From an uncultured Clostridia bacterium (lineage in GTDB: Bacteria; Bacillota; Clostridia; Christensenellales; UBA1242): 35,274 nucleotides of DNA. Below the pieces are notes generated by a model. The model did not search any database and was not told the origin of the DNA. It was given only the letters and a program-made list of their open reading frames with translations. The stretch lies in assembly GCA_944332185.1 (NCBI GenBank), contig CALVJJ010000011.1, positions 1-35,274 of the forward strand, in the 5' to 3' direction. Shown in pieces: positions 17,259 to 24,331 of this stretch (its first letter is position 1; every line of letters begins with the position of its first letter). Position numbers and translations under genes: made by a program.

Positions 17259-17588
17259 CTATGCCCCCACACAATCAATGATTTCGTTTAGTTTTTTTCT
17301 TTTTTCTTTTTCAGAAAAATCACCATACAATACATCATTGACCAATGACAAAATTTCTTGATATTTTTCATTGAGTTTTAATTTTAATTCATAGTTTTGC
17401 AAAATTGCTTCTGTTCGTTTAATCAGGTCACTAACTGCTTGTCTAGTTGTCCCGTATTCTTCTGCAATCTCTGACAAACTATTATCATAATAGTAAAACT
17501 TTTGCAAAATATCTCGTTGCTTGTTCGTGAGCAATCTTTCGTAAGTATCTATTAAATTACATATTTGAATATTCTTTTCTATATCCAT
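17259..17588 (-). CDS. ylxM: YlxM family, SRP-associated helix-turn-helix protein
   Basis: Small helix-turn-helix protein always encoded beside ffh; in streptococci it modulates SRP pathway activity. From the ATG at 17588 (GGGAGA SD) it has 109 residues, with the YlxM signature LIDTYERLLTNKQRDILQKFYYYDNSLSEIAEEYGTTRQAVSDLIKRTE forming a sigma-like HTH, then a helical C-terminus. An ATG four codons earlier (17600) has no SD and is less likely. It heads a nine-gene operon to yraN and lies directly below a perfect consensus promoter. Confidence 0.94.
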   Translation of the reverse strand: MDIEKNIQICNLIDTYERLLTNKQRDILQKFYYYDNSLSEIAEEYGTTRQAVSDLIKRTEAILQNYELKLKLNEKYQEILSLVNDVLYGDFSEKEKRKKLNEIIDCVGA

Positions 17589-17608
17589 ACATTCTCCCAT
17601 ACAAATGT

Positions 17609-17628
17609 GTAAAGTAAAAATACTTTAC
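17609..17628. promoter_or_regulatory. inverted repeat over the ylxM transcription start (operator or 5' hairpin)
   Basis: Perfect eight-base arms GTAAAGTA/TACTTTAC separated by four bases, lying four bases below the -10 and spanning the predicted start site. On DNA it is positioned like a repressor operator; in RNA it would form a hairpin at the extreme 5' end, which could stabilise the transcript. Which applies cannot be told from sequence. Confidence 0.5.
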
Positions 17629-17632
17629 GGCT

Positions 17633-17661
17633 ATTATAAATGATTTTTGACACCTTGTCAA
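17633..17661 (-). promoter_or_regulatory. consensus promoter of the ylxM-ffh operon
   Basis: Minus-strand -35 TTGACA (17656-17661, perfect), 17-base spacer, -10 TATAAT (17633-17638, perfect). The predicted start is near 17626, about 38 bases before ylxM. Such a full match predicts very strong constitutive transcription unless repressed. Confidence 0.88.
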
Positions 17662-17677
17662 CTACTTTTTCTATTTT

Positions 17678-18502
17678 TTATTGATTTTCACAAGTTTCTT
17701 CTTGTTCTTTTTTTTCTTGTGCTTTTTTGATGATTTGTTTTAGTTTTGGCAATGATTTTTGCATTGCTTCCCTACCTGCTTTAATGCTTGCTATACAAGT
17801 TTCTTTATTAAACACAAACTGTTTGAGTCCAATTTGACTAGGTTTGATCATAAGATCAGCGTGTCTTGGTTTTAACAAGTTATAATTGCGTTGTAATAGA
17901 AAATAAGCATACATAATAGGATCAATCATTCCTTTGACTTTACCATACGTCTGGTATTCGCTGATAGGATCGATCGCAATGACCACATCAGCACCCATTT
18001 TTCGTACCACATCATCAGGAATATTATTGAGTACCCCACCATCTACATACTCCTTTCCGTTAATCGTCACTGGTGCAAAAATAGATGGCACAGACAAACT
18101 TGCCCTTACAGCAAGGCATGCATCACCCTTTGTAAACACTTTTTCTTTTCCCTCTAGAATATCCACAGCAACACAAGCAAAAGGAATTTTTAAATCTTTA
18201 AAATGTGCATCATTAGTTAATTTTCTTAACCATCTAAGGAGTCCCGCTCCACTAGATAATCCGTTAAGTTTTATATTCGGGGAATACAGATGCAAAGTTC
18301 TTAATTTTTGAGCCTCTTTTTCCATGTCTTTTAAAGGCATATTCGATGCATATAGTAGCCCTACAACAGCTCCCATACTCGTTCCTGCAATCATATCAAT
18401 AGGAATATGGTTTTCTTCTAGCACTTGCAAAGCTCCAATATGAGCAAGTCCCAATGCTCCACCTCCTCCTAGTGCCAATCCTATTTTAATTGATCCTTTC
18501 AT
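17678..18502 (-). CDS. patatin-like phospholipase family protein (RssA/YlbK type)
   Basis: Predicted serine acyl hydrolase with a Ser-Asp dyad. The 274 residues contain the oxyanion loop LGGGGALGLAHIGALQVLEE, the nucleophile elbow GTSMG (Ser42) and the catalytic Asp154 in VDGGVLNN, the expected patatin motifs in order. No signal peptide or membrane segment is seen, so it is cytoplasmic. The C-terminus is Lys/Glu-rich. It is divergent from ylbJ, and in B. subtilis the patatin gene ylbK is also next to ylbJ, which supports orthology with YlbK. Its substrate is unknown. GGAGAG precedes the ATG. Confidence 0.92.
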   Translation of the reverse strand: MKGSIKIGLALGGGGALGLAHIGALQVLEENHIPIDMIAGTSMGAVVGLLYASNMPLKDMEKEAQKLRTLHLYSPNIKLNGLSSGAGLLRWLRKLTNDAHFKDLKIPFACVAVDILEGKEKVFTKGDACLAVRASLSVPSIFAPVTINGKEYVDGGVLNNIPDDVVRKMGADVVIAIDPISEYQTYGKVKGMIDPIMYAYFLLQRNYNLLKPRHADLMIKPSQIGLKQFVFNKETCIASIKAGREAMQKSLPKLKQIIKKAQEKKEQEETCENQ

Positions 18503-18514
18503 ATTCTCTCCATT

Positions 18515-18543
18515 TTTACAATATACTATTTTATCAATATTAT
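18515..18543 (+). promoter_or_regulatory. possible vegetative promoter of ylbJ
   Basis: Plus-strand -35 TTTACA (18515-18520, 5/6), 17-base spacer, -10 TATTAT (18538-18543, 5/6). The start near 18550 leaves an SD-like AAGGTGG at 18558. ylbJ of B. subtilis is under sporulation sigma-E; no convincing sigma-E site was found here. Confidence 0.42.
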
Positions 18544-18567
18544 AACAACATCTTAAAAAGGTGGCAA
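18539..18567 (-). promoter_or_regulatory. promoter of the patatin-like gene
   Basis: Minus-strand -35 TTGCCA (18562-18567, 5/6), 17-base spacer, -10 TATAAT (18539-18544, perfect). Start predicted near 18532, about 30 bases before the ATG. Its -10 overlaps the -10 of the divergent ylbJ promoter. Confidence 0.68.
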
Positions 18568-18578
18568 CAAATTAGAAT

Positions 18579-19559
18579 ATGAAAGCAAATAAAATGAAAA
18601 TAATTTTGTCTATAGTATTACTGACAGGTATTTTTTTGTTTGTACTAAGTCCAGAAGAAAATATCAAAGCCTGTCTAAAAGGTCTGATTGTGTGGGCAAC
18701 GGCACTTGTGCCTGCCTTACTTCCTTTTTTCTTTTTTACAAAACTATTATCTCAACTAGGTGTTGTCACAGCAATTAGTCAATACTTGGCAAAGTGGACA
18801 AGCAAATTGTTTCATACTTCGGGTATTAGTGCTTACATATACTGTATGAGTATCTTGTCTGGTTATCCAATGGGAGCAAAACTCACAGCTGATTATTACA
18901 CTATGGAGCTTATTGATCGTGGACAAGCACATAGAATTACCACTTTTACCTCTACCAGTGGTCCTCTCTTTATTATTGGAACAGTAGGGATTGGAATGTT
19001 TCAAGATATCAAAATCGGCATCATTGTCTTACTTTCTCATTTTATTGGCGCGATATGTAATGGCATAATATATCGTAACTATATGTATTCCCCACAAACT
19101 ACCCTAACCCAAAGCACAGTTCCTCAAACAGAAAAAAATGTTTTAGAAGAAAGTATGCTCTCTACCATTCAAAGTATGCTTGTGATTGGTGGCTATGTTG
19201 CCCTATTTTTTACGATCATTACCATGCTAAATAATTATCATATCCTTACCCCCATTCAATTATTTTTAAAAACTCTACTTGATCTATTTCATTTACCTAC
19301 AGGTATTGCTTATGGTATCTCTAATGGCATGATTGAAATTACTCGTGGTTGTCTAGATCTCGTAGGCACAACGAGAAATACTGCCATCGCTTGCATTACC
19401 CTATCTGGTATTATATCTTTTGGAGGATTATCCGTTGCTTGCCAAGCACTTACTTTTTTAAGAAAATTTCGTATCAAAGTTTCTTTTTTCTTTTTACAAA
19501 AAACAACACATGCAATATTTAGCATGTGTGTATGTGCAATTTTATTATTCTTGTTGTAA
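18579..19559 (+). CDS. ylbJ: sporulation integral membrane protein YlbJ
   Basis: Polytopic membrane protein of the nucleoside-transporter/Gate superfamily, needed for normal spore cortex formation in B. subtilis. The 326 residues have about eight hydrophobic segments and the family signatures: VWATALVPALLPFFFFTKLLSQLG, then LSGYPMGAKLTADYY, TSTSGPLFIIGTVGIGMF, and the late GISNGMIEITRGC and GGLSVACQAL. YlbJ proteins are usually 380-410 residues, so this is a compact version. The first ATG is used; an SD-like AAGGTGG lies 14 bases upstream, which is long, and the in-frame Met6 is an alternative. It marks the lineage as spore-forming or recently so. Confidence 0.93.
   Translation: MKANKMKIILSIVLLTGIFLFVLSPEENIKACLKGLIVWATALVPALLPFFFFTKLLSQLGVVTAISQYLAKWTSKLFHTSGISAYIYCMSILSGYPMGAKLTADYYTMELIDRGQAHRITTFTSTSGPLFIIGTVGIGMFQDIKIGIIVLLSHFIGAICNGIIYRNYMYSPQTTLTQSTVPQTEKNVLEESMLSTIQSMLVIGGYVALFFTIITMLNNYHILTPIQLFLKTLLDLFHLPTGIAYGISNGMIEITRGCLDLVGTTRNTAIACITLSGIISFGGLSVACQALTFLRKFRIKVSFFFLQKTTHAIFSMCVCAILLFLL
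19506..19529 (+). other. perfect stem-loop inside the 3' end of ylbJ
   Basis: Eight-base perfect arms ACACATGC/GCATGTGT with an eight-base AT loop, ending about 28 bases before the ylbJ stop. The downstream bases are T-rich (ATTTTATTATT) but not a clean T run. It may contribute to termination, since no other hairpin is seen in the 164-base gap before the next gene. Confidence 0.35.
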
Positions 19560-19723
19560 AATGGTCAGTCCTTCTTTTCTTTTTTGATTTGTATGACAAT
19601 ATTTACATTCGTAATTGATATTAGGTCATTTTTACAAGAGAATATTTTAATCCTAGTTGTATGATGACATTATGTAAAATCGTATTCTATTTTAGACTGT
19701 CTTCTGCCAAATTTTAGTTAATT

Positions 19724-20428
19724 TTAGGAATAATAATAATGAAACACTGTTTCCTTAATTTGATTATACGTAGAAGCCACGGTTTTTTCTTTTTCTAACA
19801 GCAGATCTAAAGATATAAGAAGTCCATTGATAATTTTCCAATTTTTTAGATTGATTGCTTCCATCATGGCATCAATTACCATTTCTACTGACTCTATATT
19901 TTTCATACGTCTAGACTGTCTTACATTTTCTCGTAAAGAAGCTAGTAAATACCTTAAATTTTGATAAATTGGCTCTTCTTGTGGCACACTTTCTTCATTC
20001 TCTTCTGTTTCTTCTCCACTCAGCAATGCCAACACATTTTCTTTAAACGGAACCAGTACTGTCAAAGCAAAATTTTGATAACTACGATTGTATCCTTCTT
20101 TATGGTAAAAATGATCATTGACAAAATTTTGTAAAGAGATATGTTTGTTGTCTATCTCCAGTAAAAAACAGAATACAAAAGCAACAACTTTTTCTTTACC
20201 TTCGGGCATAACAAAACCATCTTTTGTTGCAGATTGCAACTCTTGTTTAAAATTAAAACCTACTAAACATTGTCCAAATAACTGATACAAATGAGAACTG
20301 GTTGCAATGCATTTTAGAATCTTTGCCACTTTTGTGTCGGACAAAATAAATTTTCCTGTAATCATTTCATCACAAGCTACTAAAAATTCATTCAATTTTT
20401 CATTTTCTTCTTTTGTCCAGCCTTCCAT
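19724..20428 (-). CDS. conserved-looking helical protein of unknown function
   Basis: Not recognised. From the ATG at 20428, which has AAAAGGAG seven bases upstream, it has 234 residues; an ATG at 20449 lacks an SD. It is almost entirely helical by composition, without signal peptide or membrane segment. The N-terminal half (MEGWTKEENEKLNEFLVACDE... through VVAFVFCFLLEID) looks like a globular helical domain. A very acidic linker with runs of Glu (around residues 147-163) follows, then a second helical domain rich in Arg, Met and Leu ending HYYYS. It lies between ylbJ and DUF4364, convergent with the former and divergent from the latter. Coding looks real from the SD, length and composition. 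Confidence 0.75.
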   Translation of the reverse strand: MEGWTKEENEKLNEFLVACDEMITGKFILSDTKVAKILKCIATSSHLYQLFGQCLVGFNFKQELQSATKDGFVMPEGKEKVVAFVFCFLLEIDNKHISLQNFVNDHFYHKEGYNRSYQNFALTVLVPFKENVLALLSGEETEENEESVPQEEPIYQNLRYLLASLRENVRQSRRMKNIESVEMVIDAMMEAINLKNWKIINGLLISLDLLLEKEKTVASTYNQIKETVFHYYYS

Positions 20429-20542
20429 TGCCCTACTCCTTTTGATCATTATACATGATTTTTTTTGTTTTGACTACTAAATACACTTTGATTTATAGAA
20501 TATTTGATCATTTTATTTTCTTGATAATCTTTTCTTAGTTAG

Positions 20543-20571
20543 TTGGCAAAACATAATTTTTATGGTATACT
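20543..20571 (+). promoter_or_regulatory. promoter of the DUF4364 gene
   Basis: -35 TTGGCA (20543-20548, 5/6), 17-base spacer, -10 TATACT (20566-20571, 5/6). Start near 20578, 25 bases before the ATG. Confidence 0.65.
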
Positions 20572-20602
20572 TTTGCTGACTTTATAAGTATGAGGAAGAA
20601 AC

Positions 20603-21139
20603 ATGGAATTTACACCAGATGAAACTGTTAACAAGTTAATTTTACTTTTTGTCTTGGACAAAATGGAGATCCCTTTGACAGAAAATAGTATATTAGATAT
20701 TTGTACGAGTAGAAATAATTGGCTCAACGGCATAGATTGTATTTTAATTTTACACGAACTCATGGAAACCAGTTTTATTTATAATGCTAGTGTGGAAGGC
20801 GATGAACCAAGGTATGGGATTACCTATCAAGGAAGAGAATGTTTAAGTCATTTTTTTGCAAGAATTCCACAAAGTTTTAGAGAAGAAATTACAGCTTTTG
20901 CTAGAGACAAACGTTTGGAATTCAAAAGAAGCCAAGAATATGTGTCAGAATATGCAAAAAATGAAGATGGTTCCTATACCGTGACCTTAAAAATCAAAGA
21001 ACCATCTTTGCAACAACCTTTGCTTGAAATTCATATCAAAACCCCAAACAGAAATACGGCTATCTTAACTTGTAAAAAATGGGGAAATCAAGCCCCTAAT
21101 GTATTTGAATATCTATACGATAGTTTGATTGAAGACTAG
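20603..21139 (+). CDS. DUF4364 family protein (probable winged-helix DNA-binding protein)
   Basis: The 178 residues match the clostridial DUF4364 pattern. The N-terminal helical part is ETVNKLILLFVLDKMEIPLTENSILDIC, then WLNGIDCILILHELMETSFIYN, then YGITYQGRECLSHFFARIPQSFREEI. A beta-rich C-terminal half follows (DGSYTVTLKIKEPSLQQPLLEIHIKTPNRNTAILTCKKW). The first half reads like a winged helix (helix-turn-helix, then a YGITYQGRECL wing), so a regulator is inferred, not shown. A GAGGA SD precedes the start. It has its own promoter and a shared bidirectional terminator, so it is monocistronic. The target is unknown. Confidence 0.85.
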   Translation: MEFTPDETVNKLILLFVLDKMEIPLTENSILDICTSRNNWLNGIDCILILHELMETSFIYNASVEGDEPRYGITYQGRECLSHFFARIPQSFREEITAFARDKRLEFKRSQEYVSEYAKNEDGSYTVTLKIKEPSLQQPLLEIHIKTPNRNTAILTCKKWGNQAPNVFEYLYDSLIED

Positions 21140-21192
21140 ATCATAGTAGATAAACAATAACGACAATATTAGCCACAATATTTTGATATAAC

Positions 21193-21231
21193 AAAAAAGC
21201 ATATAAGAAAATTCTCTTATATGTCTTTTTT
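21193..21231. terminator. bidirectional intrinsic terminator between DUF4364 and the BspA-like gene
   Basis: Nine-base perfect stem CATATAAGA/TCTTATATG (21200-21208 with 21215-21223), six-base loop, TCTTTTTT on the plus side and an A run on the minus side (AAAAAA at 21193-21198). It serves both convergent genes. Confidence 0.82.
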
Positions 21232-21287
21232 ATGTTGTTTTTTCATATCATATCTGACTAAAAATTGATCATAAATATATTTAATGT

Positions 21288-22457
21288 TTAAGCTTCTTTT
21301 GCGTAAGTGCAATAAGTTGTTTTTAATTCTTCTAATGCTGTATCAAGATCGACAGGAATTGGATACTCTTTTAATTCATCTGTTTCTTCGTATTTTACCC
21401 AACCAATTAGATCTTTAAACTCTATAACATTTAATCTGGTACATTGAGCAAAAGCATTTGGTCCTATATAGTTTACATTTTTGCCAATTGTCATATCTTC
21501 AAGTTCACTACACCAAGCAAATGCACCATCTATAATGATTTCTACACTTTCTGGTAAAACCACTCTTCCAGAAGCTGTTGGATAGCTATACAATTTTGTT
21601 TTGTCTTTATTATACAATGCTCCATTGACTGCAGTAAAATTCAAATTATTTTCACTTACTGTTAAATTTTGTAATTCACTACAACCCATAAACATACAAA
21701 ATTCTTTTTGATAAGATGAAGAACTTCCTCCCATGGACACAACACTTGCAGGAATTGTAAGATTTGTTAGTTGACTACACATAGCAAATGCTCCATCTTT
21801 AATGGATAACAAACCTTCACTTAAAGATACTGATTCCAAGTCTTCACACATATTAAAAGCAGCAGAGCCAATTTCTATAATGGTATTAGGAATCACAATG
21901 CTTGTGATCGTACTACCAGAAAAACCTTCTTCTTCTATATACGCAACTGTTTGTGTGTATTCATTCGTAGCATCGCTAACTGGTATATTCCCTTCTCTTA
22001 CATAAGTATATTGTTGTGGAATCACAACTTCTCCAGTGATTCCTTCTGCTGCTGAAACAGACCATCCAAAACCTCTTTCAGGATAATCGAATTGTAATTT
22101 GTCTAAAGTAGCCTTTTTTGTATATAGTGTCGTATCTTCTGTAATTTTTGTTGTAGATAAGAAAGGTTGTGTTAACCCTTGATCCAAATACCAACCACAG
22201 GTATATTCTGCATTGGAATAAGAACTATTGATTTGTGGAATTTGAGAAGTTTGTAACGTATTTCCTTCCACTATTGCTTTTGTTGTAAGTGCTTGATTGT
22301 TCACCATGAATGTTACTTCATATGGATCATCTTCTACTGATGTGGTATTATCCATAGAACAAGCAGTTGGTATCATAACTGCTGCAGCTAGTGTTAGACC
22401 TAAAGCACATTTCATCATCACATTTTTAAAATGTGATCTTTTTTTGATTTCTTCCAT
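21288..22457 (-). CDS. BspA-like leucine-rich repeat surface protein with an InlB-type B repeat
   Basis: Predicted exported protein. The 389 residues begin with a basic N-terminus and a hydrophobic stretch (about 15-30) ending IPTAC-S. This resembles a lipoprotein signal, but proline at -3 departs from the usual lipobox, so lipid attachment is uncertain. Residues about 47-115 look like a Listeria-Bacteroides (Flg_new/InlB B) repeat: VTFMVNNQALTT...CGWYLDQGLTQPF...ITEDTTLY. BspA-type LRR_5 repeats follow: SIVIPNTIIEIGSAAFNMCEDL, SVSLSEGLLSIKDGAFAMCSQL, LTIPASVVSMG, VVLPESVEIIIDGAFAWCSEL and MTIGKNVNYIGPNAFAQCTRL. Such proteins are common on gut Clostridia and often bind host or neighbour surfaces. 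The SD is weak (AGAAG). Confidence 0.88.
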   Translation of the reverse strand: MEEIKKRSHFKNVMMKCALGLTLAAAVMIPTACSMDNTTSVEDDPYEVTFMVNNQALTTKAIVEGNTLQTSQIPQINSSYSNAEYTCGWYLDQGLTQPFLSTTKITEDTTLYTKKATLDKLQFDYPERGFGWSVSAAEGITGEVVIPQQYTYVREGNIPVSDATNEYTQTVAYIEEEGFSGSTITSIVIPNTIIEIGSAAFNMCEDLESVSLSEGLLSIKDGAFAMCSQLTNLTIPASVVSMGGSSSSYQKEFCMFMGCSELQNLTVSENNLNFTAVNGALYNKDKTKLYSYPTASGRVVLPESVEIIIDGAFAWCSELEDMTIGKNVNYIGPNAFAQCTRLNVIEFKDLIGWVKYEETDELKEYPIPVDLDTALEELKTTYCTYAKEA

Positions 22458-22587
22458 TTTTTTCTTCTTTGATACTTTATTTTATTTGTCAGATATGCCA
22501 CCAAATTGTAACACATTTTTGTTATATCATACTACATATAAGTATGTTAATCAATATGGTACAATTATTTATTTTTTTACTCAAGAA

Positions 22588-22630
22588 TTAAAAAAACAAC
22601 AACAAAGACTACCTAGGTCTATTGTTGTTG
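22588..22630 (-). terminator. intrinsic terminator of tRNA-Gln
   Basis: Long stem CAACAACAA/TTGTTGTTG (22597-22605 with 22622-22630) extended by AGAC/GTCT with one bulged A and a seven-base loop, followed on the minus strand by seven T residues. It starts six bases after the tRNA end. Confidence 0.9.
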
Positions 22631-22636
22631 AATACA

Positions 22637-22711
22637 TGGCTGGAGTAGTAGGATTCGAACCCACGCATGGAAGAGTCAGAATCTTCTGCCTTACCACTTG
22701 GCTATACTCCA
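22637..22711 (-). tRNA. tRNA-Gln (anticodon CUG), CCA encoded
   Basis: The reverse strand folds into a full cloverleaf: acceptor TGGAGTA/TACTCCA (7 bp), D-arm GCC/GGC with AAGTGGTAA loop, anticodon arm GAAGA-TTCTGAC-TCTTC giving anticodon CTG (Gln, codon CAG), T-arm GTGGG-TTCGAAT-CCTAC, discriminator G and encoded CCA. It is 75 bases with CCA. It is a lone tRNA gene with its own promoter and terminator. A CTG anticodon is usually a second glutamine tRNA beside TTG. Confidence 0.97.
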
Positions 22712-22725
22712 TTAAAAACATATTC

Positions 22726-22754
22726 ATTCTAGATCATCTAACCAACATTGTCAA
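22726..22754 (-). promoter_or_regulatory. promoter of tRNA-Gln
   Basis: Minus-strand -35 TTGACA (22749-22754, perfect), 17-base spacer, -10 TAGAAT (22726-22731, 5/6). Start predicted near 22719, eight bases before the mature 5' end. Confidence 0.75.
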
Positions 22755-22777
22755 GTAATTTATTTAGGTGTACAACA

Positions 22778-22813
22778 CAAAATAAAAGAAAAGGTAAGAT
22801 TTCCTTTTCTTTT
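22778..22813 (-). terminator. intrinsic terminator of the subtilase gene
   Basis: Eleven-base perfect stem AAAAGAAAAGG/CCTTTTCTTTT (22784-22794 with 22803-22813), eight-base loop, T-rich on the minus strand. The stem begins directly after the stop codon. Confidence 0.75.
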
Positions 22814-23962
22814 TTACGATCTAGTAGGTAAAAAGCTTAAATACCCATACCCTTCTTCATTTCTATTATGTGTAAGAGGGTGACAATAACTTAATAACAC
22901 TCTTTTTACCATGTCTGGTGTATAGGTAAGATGATTCTGTAAAATGTGACATACCACCCCTGCGACAACTGGTGTCGCAATACTCGTACCACTCATAGTA
23001 CTATAAGATTTTTTTAACAAATGATAAGCGCAACTGGTTTTTACTTCTACTCCTGATACAATGAGATCTGGTTTATAATTGCCATAAGCTGGGCCACGAC
23101 TCGAAAAATCTGCCACTTTGAATCTATGTGGATCATATTGATCACCCACCCTCCCGTCATCCATGGCTCCAACTGTAATAATTTTCGTGCTAATTCCAGG
23201 AGATTTGACGGACTTTTCTTTAGGACCACTATTCCCACAAGCAGAGACTACCACAATACCCTGATCCCATAAAACTTCTGCCCCTAGAGCCATAGGATCT
23301 AATTTTTCTAATGGCATACTGCCAAAACTCATACAAACAACTCTAATATTATATTGTTTTTGATGATCAATGACCCATTGCATAGCTTTTAAAATGGTAA
23401 AAGATGATGTCTCTCCATTTTTATCTAAAGCTTTGATCATAATACAAGGGATACCTTTCGCTATACCACTATATTTTCCTCCTGATACAGTTCCTTGACT
23501 TGTAATAGCACTCACAACCATGGTTCCATGACCATTATCATCATACATTTTATCTTTTGCGTTTACAAGATCTACAAAATGAATGATGTTTTTATACGGG
23601 ATATTTAAGTCGATGACTGGATCACAACCTGTATCAATGACAACACAAGAAAATTGTCTATTGGTACTAAAATCTGGTAATCCAATAATTTGTTTTGTTA
23701 CATTCATGCAAGTAGCTACTTTTGTAGAAGATGTCATATATTCTACTAAAGCAAATTGTGCAATTTGATTTAGATTTTCTCTAGGAATTTGCATTTGACA
23801 GGCTTGAATAAACGGATACTCTGTAAGAATGGTGCCTAACTGATACTTTTCTACCATATATTTTAATTGTTTTAAACGATTGGAATACACAAGGCATTGC
23901 AAAGGATTATCTGTCGATAAAGTTGCGATCTTGTATAAACTTTGATCAATTTTTTGTTTCAT
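22814..23962 (-). CDS. S8 family subtilisin-like serine protease, cytoplasmic type
   Basis: The 382 residues carry a complete subtilase catalytic set: Asp110 in VVIDTG, His145 in NGHGT, oxyanion Asn244 in CGNSG and Ser327 in SGTSIATP. The first 100 residues have no signal peptide but resemble an I9-like prodomain (ALVEYMTSSTKVATCMN just before the catalytic domain). That suggests an intracellular, AprX-like protease that matures by self-cleavage. Its ATG overlaps the stop of the 93-residue gene upstream (ATGA). A role in spore formation or protein turnover is only inferred. Clostridial Csp germination proteases are related subtilases, but they are longer and show a different layout. Confidence 0.92.
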   Translation of the reverse strand: MKQKIDQSLYKIATLSTDNPLQCLVYSNRLKQLKYMVEKYQLGTILTEYPFIQACQMQIPRENLNQIAQFALVEYMTSSTKVATCMNVTKQIIGLPDFSTNRQFSCVVIDTGCDPVIDLNIPYKNIIHFVDLVNAKDKMYDDNGHGTMVVSAITSQGTVSGGKYSGIAKGIPCIMIKALDKNGETSSFTILKAMQWVIDHQKQYNIRVVCMSFGSMPLEKLDPMALGAEVLWDQGIVVVSACGNSGPKEKSVKSPGISTKIITVGAMDDGRVGDQYDPHRFKVADFSSRGPAYGNYKPDLIVSGVEVKTSCAYHLLKKSYSTMSGTSIATPVVAGVVCHILQNHLTYTPDMVKRVLLSYCHPLTHNRNEEGYGYLSFLPTRS

Positions 23963-24240
23963 ATTTTGTTTTTCAAATCCTTAAACAAATTTTTTTGTTC
24001 ATCGTTTAAATATGGTAGTAATGTCTGGTATATTTGATCTAGTTTTTCATAACTTAATTCCCCATTAGCCATTTGCATTCTTGCTATATGTAAAAATTCA
24101 TCTACTAATTCTGTTTGAGAATAATTTGCATATTTATTCATAGTTTTTTTAGTTTCTTCTTCCAATTTTTTTTCAAAATCGTCATCAATTTTTTGTTGTT
24201 TTGGTTCAATTTTGCTTTGTGAGAACTCTCGAAAATCCAT
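23959..24240 (-). CDS. small helical protein coupled to the subtilase, function unknown
   Basis: Not recognised. From the ATG at 24240 (AGGGGG SD eight bases upstream) it has 93 residues; the frame is open to 24345 but that region holds the promoter. It is highly charged and helical: a Lys/Glu/Asp-rich coiled-coil-like stretch (about 12-33), then YSQTELVDEFLHIARMQMANGELSYEKLDQIYQTLLPYLNDEQ. No membrane segment or cysteine is present. It overlaps the protease gene as ATGA. It may be a chaperone, inhibitor or adaptor of the protease, or simply a co-expressed spore protein; this is inference from the coupling alone. Confidence 0.8.
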   Translation of the reverse strand: MDFREFSQSKIEPKQQKIDDDFEKKLEEETKKTMNKYANYSQTELVDEFLHIARMQMANGELSYEKLDQIYQTLLPYLNDEQKNLFKDLKNKI

Positions 24241-24276
24241 AATTGTACCCCCTAATAACAAGTCATTCACTAATTC

Positions 24277-24306
24277 ATTATATGTTACATATAAATATAA
24301 TGACAA
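24277..24306 (-). promoter_or_regulatory. promoter of the small-protein/subtilase operon
   Basis: Minus-strand -35 TTGTCA (24301-24306, 5/6), 18-base spacer, -10 TATAAT (24277-24282, perfect). The -35 overlaps a plus-strand TATAAT (24296-24301), making an inverted repeat CATTATAT/ATATAATG (24276-24283, 24295-24302). Confidence 0.55.
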
Positions 24307-24331
24307 TGTTATCATACTAGAGGTAATCTTT

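Noticed and set aside
20448-20476. promoter for the unknown helical protein (TAGTCA-17-TATAAT)
   Set aside because: The -10 is perfect, but the start site would fall inside the SD, leaving almost no leader; not strong enough to list.
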